From the NCBI GenBank assembly GCA_964551215.1, contig CAZKBV010000008.1, positions 1 through 33,951 of the forward strand: a stretch of DNA of 33,951 bases, read 5' to 3'. A model generated the notes under the pieces. That model did not search any database. It worked only from the letters and a program-made list of their open reading frames with translations, and was not told the origin of the DNA. The DNA comes from JAFLUQ01 sp964551215. GTDB lineage: Bacteria > Bacillota > Clostridia > UMGS1883. The translations under genes and the position numbers were made by a program. This document shows positions 15,313-24,026 of this stretch, piece by piece (the first letter of the stretch is position 1; each line of letters begins with the position of its first letter).

Positions 15313-16490
15313 ATGGCGGACGTATCGGTGGTAGTTCCGGTTTATAAGGTTGAAAAATACATAAGACCTTCCATCGAGTCTCTTTTGGCTCAGACCCATA
15401 AAAATATAGAAATAATTCTCGTTGACGACGGCAGCCCCGATTCCTCCGGAAGGATATGCGACGAATTTGCCGCCCGTGACAGCCGCGTCAGGGTTATACA
15501 CAAGGAAAACGGCGGCACGGGCTTTGCCCGTCAAAGCGGAATGGAGGCGGCAAGGGGGGAGTATATATATTTTTGCGACCCCGACGATTTCACCGACCCT
15601 AATCTTATTGAGGACAACTTCACCTTGGCGAAGGAGCGGGACGCGGATATAGTTATGTTCGGATACAGGGTAAAAAAATTGGATAGTGAGGGAAATGTCA
15701 TTTCCATAAGCGAAAAACAGCCTCTTTTGAGGGGAGAATACAGCTATAAGGAATTTTGGGATAATTTTGAAGCTGTTGAGTTTGGAACACCTCAGCTGTG
15801 GGCAACCATGTTTCGACTGTCACTTATAAAATCCAACGGACTTTATCATCACAGCTTCAATACCGGTCAGGACAAGTATTTCCTGTTCGACGTGTACGGC
15901 TCGAAGTTCAATAAAATAGTTTATAATTCTCGGCCTTATTACAATTATTTTCTCCATGCCGGATCTTCAATGACGACCTATAAACCGGAAAGAATAGAAA
16001 ACGAGTACGCCCTATGGAGCCGCTATGAAGAGGTAATTAAAAATTCTCCCTGCACCAAGGGAAAGTACGATTTCCTTATAAAAAGGATGTATGTGCTGGG
16101 CATAAGCCAAAGCATCGGCGGCATAACCCGCGCGGACATACCCTTTCGGGATAAGACGGCGGCGGTAAAAAAAGCCNNNNNNNNNNNNNNNNNNNNNNNN
16201 NNNNNNNNNNNNNNNNNNNNNNNNNNNNNNNNNNNNNNNNNNNNNNNNNNNNNNNNNNNNNNNNNNNNNNNNNNNNCATAACCCGCGCGGACATACCCTT
16301 TCGGGATAAGACGGCGGCGGTAAAAAAAGCCATGTCTAAAGAAAATTTTGCCCGCGCTGTCGGGGACATTCCCTTGAATCAGCTCAAGGATCCTGTCGTA
16401 AAGATGAAGGTAATTCTGCTGAGAATGAAAATGTACCGCAGCGTTATATGGCTGGGGGAGATATTCAACAAGCTTAATGGCCGCCGCTAA
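15313..16490 (+). CDS. GT2 glycosyltransferase, paralogue 4 (interrupted by scaffold gap)
   Basis: The visible N-terminal 288 residues contain SVVVPVYK, DDGSPD (38-43) and DPDD (89-92), then CGxxGF-type helices with GQDKYFLFDVYG. The frame runs into 100 N at 16177. After the gap the sequence repeats the last 55 bases, then continues AMSKENFARAVGDIP to a TAA at 16488-16490. Merging the two 55-bp copies gives one uninterrupted 340-residue protein, the length of the sister transferases (339-345). As written, the gap plus repeat shifts the frame by two. The correct gene is join(15313..16176, 16332..16490). The start has only a weak ribosome binding site, 10 nt after the previous stop. Confidence 0.87.
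15439..15522 (+). repeat. 84-bp exact repeat, first copy (in GT2 paralogue 4)
   Basis: This stretch is identical base for base to 16677-16760 in paralogue 5. It encodes the segment from the second aspartate region (DSSGRICDEF) to NGGTG. Flanking sequence is similar but not identical, which points to recent gene conversion or a recent duplication under selection, not chance. Confidence 0.9.
16122..16331. other. Scaffold gap (100 N) with identical 55-bp flanks
   Basis: Bases 16177-16276 are exactly 100 N. The 55 bases before it (16122-16176) are identical to the 55 after it (16277-16331). The simplest reading is that two contigs overlapping by one k-mer length were joined with a placeholder of fixed size. 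No bases are probably missing; the true sequence would be 155 bp shorter. Confidence 0.85.
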
Positions 16491-16550
16491 GAAGCGGTAT
16501 AGCGTACTTCGGCAATACTGCTTTAAATTGATTTAGGACGGTGACGATTT

Positions 16551-17582
16551 ATGGCCGACGTTTCGATAATTGTTCCGGTATATAATGTTGAAAAATACAT
16601 ACGCCCGTCGGTTCAGTCTATGCTTGATCAAACCTACAGGGACATAGAAATAATTCTTGTTGACGACGGCAGCGGCGATTCCTCCGGAAGGATATGCGAC
16701 GAATTTGCCGCCCGTGACAGCCGCGTCAGGGTTATACACAAGGAAAACGGCGGCACGGGCGCCGCCCGCAACACCGGCTTTGACGCCGCGACGGGGGAAT
16801 ACGTCTATTTTTGCGACCCGGATGACATTTTGGAAAAGGAGCTTATAGAGGAAAATCTTGCCCTTGCCCGTAGCAGCGGAGCCGATATTGAGGTCTTCGG
16901 ATACAGGACGGTTTATGAGCGGTCGGAAGGAAACCGCCGGGGGAAGGATTGCGCTCCCGTGCTCAGCGGGGTCTTTACAAGAGAGGATTTCGCAAAAAAC
17001 TTCGATGGGGCTATGGAAAATGTTTACGCCATAGGCGCACGCATGTACCGTCGGGAATTTATGCTTGAAAATAATATCCGCTCAGAGGCTCAGAAATTCG
17101 GGCAGGATGTGCTTCTTATCCTGGACGCTTTGACAGCGCCCTTTGAGAAAATTTACTTTAACCGAAAAATATATTACAACTACCTTCTCCGCGCCGGTTC
17201 GGCCACAAATAGGTACGCTCCCGAAAGGTTTGAGTGCGAACTGAATATAGCGAGGCGAAAGGAGATTCTTGTGAGAAGCCTTGAAAAATACGGAGTTTTC
17301 CGTGAAGAGCTTATATATAAGGGGTATCTCCAAAGCGTTAACGCGGCGTTCGGCTCCTTCTCTGTTTGGGACGCTCCGGCGGAGATGCCCTTTCGGGAAA
17401 GAGTTGATATACTGCGTAGGATTTTCTCGGCGGAGGAAATAAAAACGGCGGCGGAAAAAGCCGCGTACCCGAAGCTGAAATATCTTGGGGCGTGGAGAAG
17501 AATGTTTCTTATAAAGCATAAAATGTGCCGGACAATGGTTTTAATCGGATACATAGAGGGAAAACGTCACCGAAGCTTTTAG
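16551..17582 (+). CDS. GT2 glycosyltransferase, paralogue 5
   Basis: This 343-residue GT2 transferase has SIIVPVYN, a DDGSGD loop (38-43) and DPDD (89-92), with the C-terminal half containing GQDVLLILDAL and KIYYNYLLRAGS. Its first 75 residues are nearly the same as paralogue 4, including an 84-bp identical DNA tract, while the C-terminal halves differ, so donor domain and acceptor domain appear to have separate histories. The start is ATG 16551 after GGACGGTGA. A 60-nt spacer without clear signals separates it from paralogue 4. It is followed by a GT4 gene after 35 nt. Confidence 0.88.
   Translation: MADVSIIVPVYNVEKYIRPSVQSMLDQTYRDIEIILVDDGSGDSSGRICDEFAARDSRVRVIHKENGGTGAARNTGFDAATGEYVYFCDPDDILEKELIEENLALARSSGADIEVFGYRTVYERSEGNRRGKDCAPVLSGVFTREDFAKNFDGAMENVYAIGARMYRREFMLENNIRSEAQKFGQDVLLILDALTAPFEKIYFNRKIYYNYLLRAGSATNRYAPERFECELNIARRKEILVRSLEKYGVFREELIYKGYLQSVNAAFGSFSVWDAPAEMPFRERVDILRRIFSAEEIKTAAEKAAYPKLKYLGAWRRMFLIKHKMCRTMVLIGYIEGKRHRSF
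16677..16760 (+). repeat. 84-bp exact repeat, second copy (in GT2 paralogue 5)
   Basis: Identical to 15439-15522. Both copies are in frame in the GT-A domain of adjacent GT2 genes, and could support homologous recombination that would fuse paralogues 4 and 5. Confidence 0.9.
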
Positions 17583-17617
17583 AAAGGCCGTAGGCAGATA
17601 GAAAGGGAGTAAGGGGC

Positions 17618-18727
17618 ATGATAAGAATCCTTCACTCTGTCAGCAATATGGACAGGGGCGGCATTGAAACCATGCTGATGAATTATTACCGTCATATGGA
17701 TAGGGAAGCCGTTCAGTTCGACTTCCTTTGCAATAAAAAAAAGCCCGGGGATTATGACAGGGAAATTGAAGAAATGGGGGGCCGTATTTTCAGGACCCCG
17801 GGGTATAAAAGCTACAGCCGGTATATGAGCTTTATGGCGGAGCTTTTTTCCGCCCATCCGGAGTATAAAATTATCCACGCTCACAACGGCTCCTTTGCGG
17901 TGTACGCCCTACGCGGAGCTAAGCTCAACAATATTCCCGTCAGGATTTTCCACGCCCACGGCGCCGCCATTACAAGGGATCGGCTGCTGCCCCTTAAGCT
18001 GGTGTGCAAAAGCGGGCTTAAAAGCAATATAACGGATAAATGGGCCTGCGGGCGGGAGGCGGCAAGGTGCTATTTCGGCGGCAAAACAGCCGACAGCGGA
18101 GAATACCGTTTTGTTCCCAACGCTATCAACATCCGGAAGTTTCGCTATAATCCCGCCGTCCGCGAGAAAACGAGGCGGAAATACGGCCTTGAAAACCGCT
18201 TGGTTGTCGGGCATGTGGGACGGTTTACAAAACAGAAAAACCATAAGTTCCTGCTTAAGGTTTTCGCGGAAATAAAAAGGCGGGAGCCTTCCGCCGTTCT
18301 TGCGCTGCTGGGGTACGGCGAGCTTGAGGAAAAGACAAAGGCCTTGGCTTGCGAGCTGGGGATTTCGGAAAGCGTGAAGTTCTGCGGAAACGTCGGCAAT
18401 CCGGAGGAATGGTATCAGGCCTTCGACGTTTTTGTTCTCCCCTCAATTTGGGAGGGGCTGCCGGTGGTGGGCATAGAGGCGCAAGCGGCGGGGCTGCCTT
18501 GCGTTTTTTCGGAAAATGTAACCCCCGAGGTGGGGATAACCTCCGAAGCGATGTTTTTAAGCCTTAAGGATACGCCCGCCCACTGGGCCGAAAGGATTAT
18601 CGAGTCGGGAAAAGCCCGCCCCCGTACCGACGCTTCGGATATTATAAGAGAAGCCGGATACGACATAACAGCCGAAGCTCGAAAGCTTCAGAAAATATAT
18701 ACGGATATTTACAGCCGTTTCGATTAA
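17618..18727 (+). CDS. GT4 glycosyltransferase (EpsF-like)
   Basis: This 369-residue GT-B transferase has the N-terminal HSVSNMDRGGIETMLMNYYR motif, HAHNGSFAVYAL, FHAHG, the start of the C-terminal domain VGHVGRFTKQKNHKFLLKVF, and the donor-binding PSIWEGLPVVGIEAQAAGLP (the EGLP...E motif of family 4). It resembles EpsF of Bacillus and other capsule GT4 proteins. It uses a nucleotide-sugar donor with retention of configuration and acts on the lipid-linked repeat unit in the cytoplasm. Start ATG 17618 follows AAGGGAGTAAGGGG. The stop is 12 nt before the pyruvyl transferase. Confidence 0.9.
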   Translation: MIRILHSVSNMDRGGIETMLMNYYRHMDREAVQFDFLCNKKKPGDYDREIEEMGGRIFRTPGYKSYSRYMSFMAELFSAHPEYKIIHAHNGSFAVYALRGAKLNNIPVRIFHAHGAAITRDRLLPLKLVCKSGLKSNITDKWACGREAARCYFGGKTADSGEYRFVPNAINIRKFRYNPAVREKTRRKYGLENRLVVGHVGRFTKQKNHKFLLKVFAEIKRREPSAVLALLGYGELEEKTKALACELGISESVKFCGNVGNPEEWYQAFDVFVLPSIWEGLPVVGIEAQAAGLPCVFSENVTPEVGITSEAMFLSLKDTPAHWAERIIESGKARPRTDASDIIREAGYDITAEARKLQKIYTDIYSRFD

Positions 18728-18739
18728 AGGAGACCGCTT

Positions 18740-19801
18740 ATGAAAATCGGAATCATAACTCATCATTACGTCAACAATTTCGGCGCCTTCATTCAGGCAT
18801 ACGCCATGCAGGAGACGGTTTCGCGAATGTTTCCCGAAGACGAAGTGGAAATAGTGAACTTTATAAACCGTAAGCACCGTCTTATAAATACCTTGGGGTG
18901 GTTTAGGTTTTATCCCGGCAAAGAAAGCTTTGGAGGATGGCTGAAAAAAACCCGCCTCCCCATAACCTTTGCGAAGGCGAGAAAAAGATATTTCAGGCTT
19001 TCTCCGCCGGTGTACGACGCGGACGGAATCAACGCGCTGAATTACGACGCGATTATCATAGGCAGCGACGAGGTTTGGAACTATGCCGACAAAAAAAGCG
19101 TGTCTCCCGTTAAATTCGGCTACGGACTCAAATGCGAAAATATAATCGCCTACGCTCCCAGCGCCGGACAGGCGGCCAAGAATCCCGTTCCCGATTTTGC
19201 CAAGGACTTTGTGAAAAACTTTTCCGCCCTTTCCGCCCGCGACAAGGACACGTGCGCGTTGGTGAAGAGTCTGGGCGCCGACGCGCGGAGAGTTTTGGAC
19301 CCTACGCTGCTGACGGACGTAAAAAGCGAGGAAGTAAATGTAAAAAAGCCCTATATTTTGTTCTATTACTGCGACAATATTCCCGAAAAAACAATGAAGG
19401 AGATATTGAAATTCGCTTCCGAAAGGGGGCTTAAGGTGTACGGCGCCGGAGAGAGCGGCAAAATATACGATTCCGAAGTTGTAAACATCAATCCCTTCCA
19501 GTGGGTGAGTATGTTTAAAAACGCGCGGTACATAGTTACGGGAACATTCCACGGCGTTATATTTTCAATAATAAACAGGAAGCGTTTCGTTTGTTACATG
19601 ACCAAAGCCAGCAGAATCGAAAAGGTCAACTCCCTTTTGGAGGAATTCGGTCTTGAGGATCGCCGCTTCGGAAATGATACCGACGTTTGCCGCGCTCTGG
19701 AAAAGGAAATCGATTACGGAAAGGTTTATGAAATAATCGACAGAAAGGCGGAGGAATCCAAGGAATATATCCGGGCTTCCTTAGAAAAAAGCGCGCGTTA
19801 G
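18740..19801 (+). CDS. Polysaccharide pyruvyl transferase
   Basis: This 353-residue protein fits the polysaccharide pyruvyl transferase family (CsaB/WcaK/EpsO type): GIITHHYVNNFGAFIQAYAM at the N-terminus, IIIGSDEVWN (about 95-104), YAPSAGQ, an FYYCDN strand opening the second Rossmann-like half, and the conserved VTGTFHGVIFSIINRKRFV with the family histidine. These enzymes transfer a pyruvate ketal from phosphoenolpyruvate to a sugar, giving acidic polymers. In Bacillus anthracis CsaB-type pyruvylation makes the wall polymer that SLH domains bind. Start ATG 18740 follows AAAGGAG. It is followed by an FrhB-like gene, a pairing seen in many polysaccharide clusters. Confidence 0.92.
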   Translation: MKIGIITHHYVNNFGAFIQAYAMQETVSRMFPEDEVEIVNFINRKHRLINTLGWFRFYPGKESFGGWLKKTRLPITFAKARKRYFRLSPPVYDADGINALNYDAIIIGSDEVWNYADKKSVSPVKFGYGLKCENIIAYAPSAGQAAKNPVPDFAKDFVKNFSALSARDKDTCALVKSLGADARRVLDPTLLTDVKSEEVNVKKPYILFYYCDNIPEKTMKEILKFASERGLKVYGAGESGKIYDSEVVNINPFQWVSMFKNARYIVTGTFHGVIFSIINRKRFVCYMTKASRIEKVNSLLEEFGLEDRRFGNDTDVCRALEKEIDYGKVYEIIDRKAEESKEYIRASLEKSAR

Positions 19802-19829
19802 GATTTGCTAAGCCGGAAAGGAGCGGAGT

Positions 19830-21065
19830 ATGGGAAAGGTTTTAACGGTTGACGGGAAAAACTGCACCGGCTGCGGCGCCTGCGTAAACGCCTGCGCCAA
19901 AAACGCCGTGCTTATGAAAGTCGGGGATGAAGGCTTTGTCTGCCCCGAAATTGACTTTTCGAGGTGCGTTTCCTGCGGACGGTGCGCCGCCGTCTGTCCT
20001 ATTGAAAAGCCTTTGCCGCCGGCAAAGCCGGCAAAGGTTTACGCGGCGGCGGTATCCGATAGGGGGCTTATTATGCGCTCCGCGTCGGGAGGAATGTTTG
20101 CGGCTATGGCAAGAAAGACGCTTTCCGACGGGGGAGTCGTATTCGGAGCCGGATTGATGTACGAGGGCGGCAGACCGGTTCCCAAGCACATATGGATTGA
20201 CAGCGAAAAGGATTTGCGTCTCCTTCAAGGCTCAAAGTACGTTCAAAGCGACATAGGCCTTTCCTACAGAGAGGCAAAGGAATTTCTTGACAGCGGGAAA
20301 AAGGTGCTGTTTTCAGGCACTCCCTGCCAGATTGCCGGACTTAAAGAATTTTTGGGCGGCGATACGCCGGGGCTTATTACGGCGGACATCATATGCCACG
20401 GCGTGCCGAGCGGTAAAATGTTTTCGGATTACATTGCTTACTGCGAGAAAAGGCTTGGCGGCAGAATAGTGGATTATAAATTCCGAGATAAAAGCCGCGG
20501 TCAGGGAATGACACAGGCCATGACGGTGGAGTACGGCGGCGGAAGGCGGAGGGTCGTCCGCCGAGCCGGAGAGCTTACGGCGTATATGTGGGAATTTCTC
20601 AGGGGTGAAACGTATCGGGAAAGCTGCTACAGCTGCAAATATGCTTCAAAAAACCGCGTATCCGATATTACAATGGGTGATTACTGGGGAATATATATTG
20701 AGCATGACAAAGAAATGAAAAACTGCTCCATGAGCAACAAAAAGGGCGTTTCCTGCCTTATTGTCAATACCCAAAAGGGGGCGGAGCTTTTTGAGGAAAT
20801 AAAGGGAGAGACAGAATACTTCCCCTCCGACATTGAGAAGGCGGCAAGGCACAATGCCCAGCTTAACGCCCCTTCGGCCCTCCGCCCGGGACGGGACGCG
20901 GCAATGAAAAGCTACAAAGAGGGCGGATACGAGGGTCTGCGCCGAAGCTATCTGAACCGCACCGGATTCGCGCGTCGGCTCGGATATCGAGGGGCGGAGC
21001 TTATTCCGAAAGGATTTAAGCGTGAAATAAAAAAGCTTCTTGCGTCATTAAGGAAAAGAGGTTAA
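19830..21065 (+). CDS. FrhB-like 2[4Fe-4S] protein (coenzyme F420 hydrogenase beta family)
   Basis: This 411-residue protein has two ferredoxin-type cysteine sets (Cys12, 15, 18, 22 and Cys46, 49, 52, 56), then the F420 hydrogenase/dehydrogenase beta-subunit domain with RSASGGMFAAMA, LLQGSKYVQSD, FSGTPCQIAGLK and ICHGVPS, and a late SCYSCKYA motif followed by DITMGDYWG. The related FrhB and FqoF proteins use flavin and pass electrons to F420 or a substrate. Members next to pyruvyl transferases in polysaccharide loci have no agreed function; a redox step on the polymer or its precursor is a guess. Start ATG 19830 follows AAAGGAG, 28 nt after the pyruvyl transferase. Confidence 0.88.
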   Translation: MGKVLTVDGKNCTGCGACVNACAKNAVLMKVGDEGFVCPEIDFSRCVSCGRCAAVCPIEKPLPPAKPAKVYAAAVSDRGLIMRSASGGMFAAMARKTLSDGGVVFGAGLMYEGGRPVPKHIWIDSEKDLRLLQGSKYVQSDIGLSYREAKEFLDSGKKVLFSGTPCQIAGLKEFLGGDTPGLITADIICHGVPSGKMFSDYIAYCEKRLGGRIVDYKFRDKSRGQGMTQAMTVEYGGGRRRVVRRAGELTAYMWEFLRGETYRESCYSCKYASKNRVSDITMGDYWGIYIEHDKEMKNCSMSNKKGVSCLIVNTQKGAELFEEIKGETEYFPSDIEKAARHNAQLNAPSALRPGRDAAMKSYKEGGYEGLRRSYLNRTGFARRLGYRGAELIPKGFKREIKKLLASLRKRG

Positions 21066-21070
21066 GAAAA

Positions 21071-21955
21071 ATGGCAGAGGAAAAGACTTTGATTTCCGTG
21101 CTTACGCCCACATATAATCGGGAAAAGGAGCTTCACGGGCTGTATTCCTCCCTTTGCGCTCAGACCGACGGGGATTTTATATGGGTCATAGCCGATGACG
21201 GAAGCGTTGATAAAACCGAAGCAGTCGTCATGGAATGGATAAATGAGGGACGTCTCCGGATAAAATACCTTAAAAAGCCCAACGGAGGAAAGCATACGGC
21301 AATAAATTACGCCATGAAAGCCATTGACACCGCCCTTACGTTTATCGTTGACAGCGACGACAAACTGACTTCCGACGCCATAGCCGTTGTAAAGGCCGAC
21401 TATGCCAAGGATTACAGGGAGGGCATCTGCGGCTTTGCCTATCGGCGCGTAACCGGCTCCGGAAAGTATCTGACAAATAAACCCGTTCCCAAAGAAGGAA
21501 TGGCGGAGGATTACTGCTCCTGCCGCTTTGGACGGGATATAAAGGGCGATATGGCGGAGGTCTGGGTTACCGAATGTCTGAAGGAGTTTCCCTTTCCGGA
21601 GTTTGAGGGCGAAAAATTTATGAGCGAGGGCGTGGTATGGGTTGCCATGGCTCAAAAGTACAAAACGGTTTTTTATAATCGGGCGATATATATCTGCGAT
21701 TATCTTGAAGGCGGTCTGACGGCAAACCGGCGCGGCAACAACAAGTCCTCCCCAAGGGGGTGTATGCGTCTTGGAGAAGTTCACCTTGCGGCTCATCTGC
21801 CTTTGAAATACACCGTCCGCGCCATGCTTTATTACACGGTGTACGGCTTTTTTGCGGGGTTTTCCCCGGGGCAGCTTTTCCGCCGCTCCAAAAGGAAGCC
21901 GCTGTTCCTGATTTGTCTTTTGCCTTCGGCGGCGATTTATCTTAAATGGAAATAA
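21071..21955 (+). CDS. GT2 glycosyltransferase, divergent (sixth GT2)
   Basis: This 294-residue GT2 transferase has LISVLTPTYNR, ADDGSVDKTE (41-50) and DSDD (94-97), but lacks the long C-terminal half of the five paralogues and clearly belongs to a different GT2 subgroup, with KKPNGGKHTAINYAM and a C-terminal RGNNKSSPRGCMRLGEV stretch then hydrophobic helices near the end. It starts 5 nt after the FrhB-like stop with a weak ribosome binding site, so it is probably coupled to it. It is the last gene of the operon, and a hairpin follows within 6 nt. Confidence 0.87.
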   Translation: MAEEKTLISVLTPTYNREKELHGLYSSLCAQTDGDFIWVIADDGSVDKTEAVVMEWINEGRLRIKYLKKPNGGKHTAINYAMKAIDTALTFIVDSDDKLTSDAIAVVKADYAKDYREGICGFAYRRVTGSGKYLTNKPVPKEGMAEDYCSCRFGRDIKGDMAEVWVTECLKEFPFPEFEGEKFMSEGVVWVAMAQKYKTVFYNRAIYICDYLEGGLTANRRGNNKSSPRGCMRLGEVHLAAHLPLKYTVRAMLYYTVYGFFAGFSPGQLFRRSKRKPLFLICLLPSAAIYLKWK

Positions 21956-21960
21956 TTTGA

Positions 21961-22002
21961 AAGCCCTCCCTTCGGCGGTAAAAGCAGCCTAAGAGAGGGC
22001 TT
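21961..22002 (+). terminator. Probable terminator of the polysaccharide operon
   Basis: An 8-bp stem AAGCCCTC / GAGGGCTT (21961-21968 with 21995-22002) begins 5 nt after the last operon stop. The T tract is short (TTATGTGT), so termination may be partial. It is the only clear candidate between the GT2 gene and the XRE gene. Confidence 0.5.
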
Positions 22003-22159
22003 ATGTGTGTTCGCGGGGACGGAATTTGCGAGACGGGCGCAAAAATTCTCAACGCGAGGTTGAATCAAACTCATTTTTAAGTCGCTTCTTTTCCTTGGAA
22101 ATTCATGGTACAATAAACACACAGTGAAAAAATTTATGAACAGTACGGAGGAAAATACA

Positions 22160-23287
22160 ATGCGAGAAACTATGGGAGAAATTATTAAGAGACTGCGCAA
22201 GGAGCGGGGACTTACCCAAGAGGAGCTTGCCCAAAAGACAGGCGTTACATTTCAAGCCGTCTCCAAATGGGAAAACGATTTGGGAATGCCCGATATTTCT
22301 CAGGTTGTTCCGCTCGCGTCCATATTTGACGTGAGTACGGATGTTTTATTTGGGCTGAACGGCATAAACAATGCGGAAGAAGTGAATAAACTGATACTCA
22401 GCGCACATTCCCTGATAGATTCTCCGGCAACGAAAAAAGGGCTTCATAGCTGTTATGACGCTCTGCGTAAGGGGCTGGAAAAATATCCGAATAATACCGG
22501 ATTGCTTTTACAACGGCTTGAAACGGGAATTTCCTTGGCATATCCGGAAAATGAATGTTATGATGAGGAAAACGGAGAGCTTATATACAAAAATTGTATA
22601 AAAGAAGCCGATATTGTTATTAAGCAAAGTAAAAATGTAACAGACATTCTTCGTGTTCACATGATTATGGTTCTTCTTCATGCCGCTTACGGCAATACGG
22701 AATCGGCAAAAGCCCACGCCGAGCATTTTCCGTGGCGTGCGGATATGACCGCTCATAAAATGAGGGCGTACATTGCTCATTTCGGAAAGGATTATCAAGC
22801 CGAAGGGAGGCATTGGCAAACGGATTTTTTGTATCATTTTGAGGCTATGCTTGACGACGCGGTTAGGGTTGGCCGGTGCTATTCTCTGCTTGGCAATTAC
22901 AATGATGCGGAATATTCGCTGAAACAGGCATTGTCATTGACAGAACTTGTATGCGGGGAGGAAGAAAGCGACTTGTATTTCCATGTTCGGGAATACGGCG
23001 ACATCTATTGCCTGCTGGCGGAAATTTATATGGAAACGGATAGAGCGATGGAAGCGTTGAAAATGCTGGAAAAGACGGTGGATTGCGACTTAATGGAATA
23101 TAAAAAGCGCGGGGCGGATAAAAAAATAAACTCGCCGCTGCTTCGCGACGCGGATTATGATTTTCGCGCCGCGCCGTCCGGCATTATGGAAAAGCTTCGT
23201 TTAAAGCTGAAAAGCCCCGCTTTTTCTAAATTGGAGAAGGAAGAAGCCTTCGTCAGGCTGTCGGCAAAGGTAAACGGTATTCGGTAA
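22160..23287 (+). CDS. XRE-family regulator with helical repeat C-terminus
   Basis: This 375-residue protein has an N-terminal Cro/CI-type helix-turn-helix (about residues 6-60; LTQEELAQKTGVTFQAVSKW), followed by a long helical region (about 70-360) with TPR-like pairs, for example around residues 220-310 (SLLGNYNDAEYSLKQAL and AEIYMETDRAMEALKMLE). Proteins of this layout often act as stress or peptide-responsive regulators. The ATG at 22160 follows GGAGG (22147-22151); an upstream GTG at 22124 would add 12 residues and has no such site. A TACAAT box at 22109-22114 may be its -10, with a poor -35. It lies after the polysaccharide operon and converges on the his genes; whether it controls either is unknown. 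Confidence 0.83.
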   Translation: MRETMGEIIKRLRKERGLTQEELAQKTGVTFQAVSKWENDLGMPDISQVVPLASIFDVSTDVLFGLNGINNAEEVNKLILSAHSLIDSPATKKGLHSCYDALRKGLEKYPNNTGLLLQRLETGISLAYPENECYDEENGELIYKNCIKEADIVIKQSKNVTDILRVHMIMVLLHAAYGNTESAKAHAEHFPWRADMTAHKMRAYIAHFGKDYQAEGRHWQTDFLYHFEAMLDDAVRVGRCYSLLGNYNDAEYSLKQALSLTELVCGEEESDLYFHVREYGDIYCLLAEIYMETDRAMEALKMLEKTVDCDLMEYKKRGADKKINSPLLRDADYDFRAAPSGIMEKLRLKLKSPAFSKLEKEEAFVRLSAKVNGIR

Positions 23288-23302
23288 ACGGTATTAAACA
23301 AA

Positions 23303-23332
23303 AAAGCCGAGAACATTTCCGCTCTCGGCTTT
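23303..23332. terminator. Bidirectional terminator between XRE gene and hisIE
   Basis: A perfect 10-bp stem AAAGCCGAGA / TCTCGGCTTT with a 10-nt loop sits between two convergent genes. On the minus strand it is followed by TTTTTTG, so it is a strong terminator for the hisA-hisIE transcript. On the plus strand the T run is short, giving a weaker terminator for the XRE gene. Confidence 0.85.
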
Positions 23333-23388
23333 ACCGGAATATAGTCTGAATCTTTTATACCTGCCGCGCAAACACCGAAGCGAATATT

Positions 23389-24015
23389 CTATCTTCTGTG
23401 TTTAAGCTCGGTATAAACGTCCTTGGGCGACATACCCCGCTCGGCAAGCATCACTATAAGGTGATAGAGCAGGTCGGAGGTTTCAAGGGCGATTTCCGAA
23501 GGTTCGTCATTCTTTGCGGCGATAATGGTTTCGCTACATTCTTCGCCTACCTTTTTAAGAATTTTGTCTATGCCCGTATCAAGAAGATAATTTGTATAGC
23601 TGTCCTCCTTGGGATTTTCCATTCTGTCCGTAACCACGGCGAAAACCTCGTCCAGTATGTGGGCGTTGGCTTCGGGAACGTAATCCGCGAGGGCGCCGTT
23701 TTCAACCTTTCGGAAGAAGCAGGATTTGTTCCCCGTGTGGCACGCGGGGCCGGTCTGCTCCACCTTTATTACCAAAGCGTCACAGTCGCAGTCCACAAGA
23801 ATTTCCTTTACGTTTTGGAAGTGGCCGCTTGTTTCGCCCTTGTTCCAAAGCCTGTTGCGGCTTCGGCTGAAAAACCAAGTCCTGCCCGTTTCAAGAGTCT
23901 TTTCCAAGGATTCTCTGTTCATATAAGCCAGCATAAGCACTCTGTCGTCGGAGCAGTCCTGCACAATCGCGGGAACAAGCCCCTTTTCGTCAAATTTGAT
24001 TTCATCTGTAAACAT
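23389..24015 (-). CDS. hisIE: Bifunctional phosphoribosyl-AMP cyclohydrolase / phosphoribosyl-ATP pyrophosphatase
   Basis: This 208-residue protein performs steps 2 and 3 of histidine synthesis. The N-terminal HisI domain (about 1-110) has LMLAYMNRESL, TWFFSRSRNRLW, and the metal-binding VDCDCDA with ACHTGNKSCF. The C-terminal HisE domain (about 118-208) has the VGEECSETIIAAK and ETSDLLYHLIVML helices typical of the MazG-like pyrophosphatase fold. ATG 24015 follows AAGGAG by 8 nt, and the gene begins 11 nt after hisA, so it is the second gene of a two-gene block. It ends just before a strong terminator. Confidence 0.96.
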   Translation of the reverse strand: MFTDEIKFDEKGLVPAIVQDCSDDRVLMLAYMNRESLEKTLETGRTWFFSRSRNRLWNKGETSGHFQNVKEILVDCDCDALVIKVEQTGPACHTGNKSCFFRKVENGALADYVPEANAHILDEVFAVVTDRMENPKEDSYTNYLLDTGIDKILKKVGEECSETIIAAKNDEPSEIALETSDLLYHLIVMLAERGMSPKDVYTELKHRR

Positions 24016-24026
24016 AGCCGTTCTCC

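Noticed and set aside
16122..16331. True tandem duplication around the gap
   Set aside because: Removing one copy restores an uninterrupted gene of family length, so an assembly overlap is simpler.
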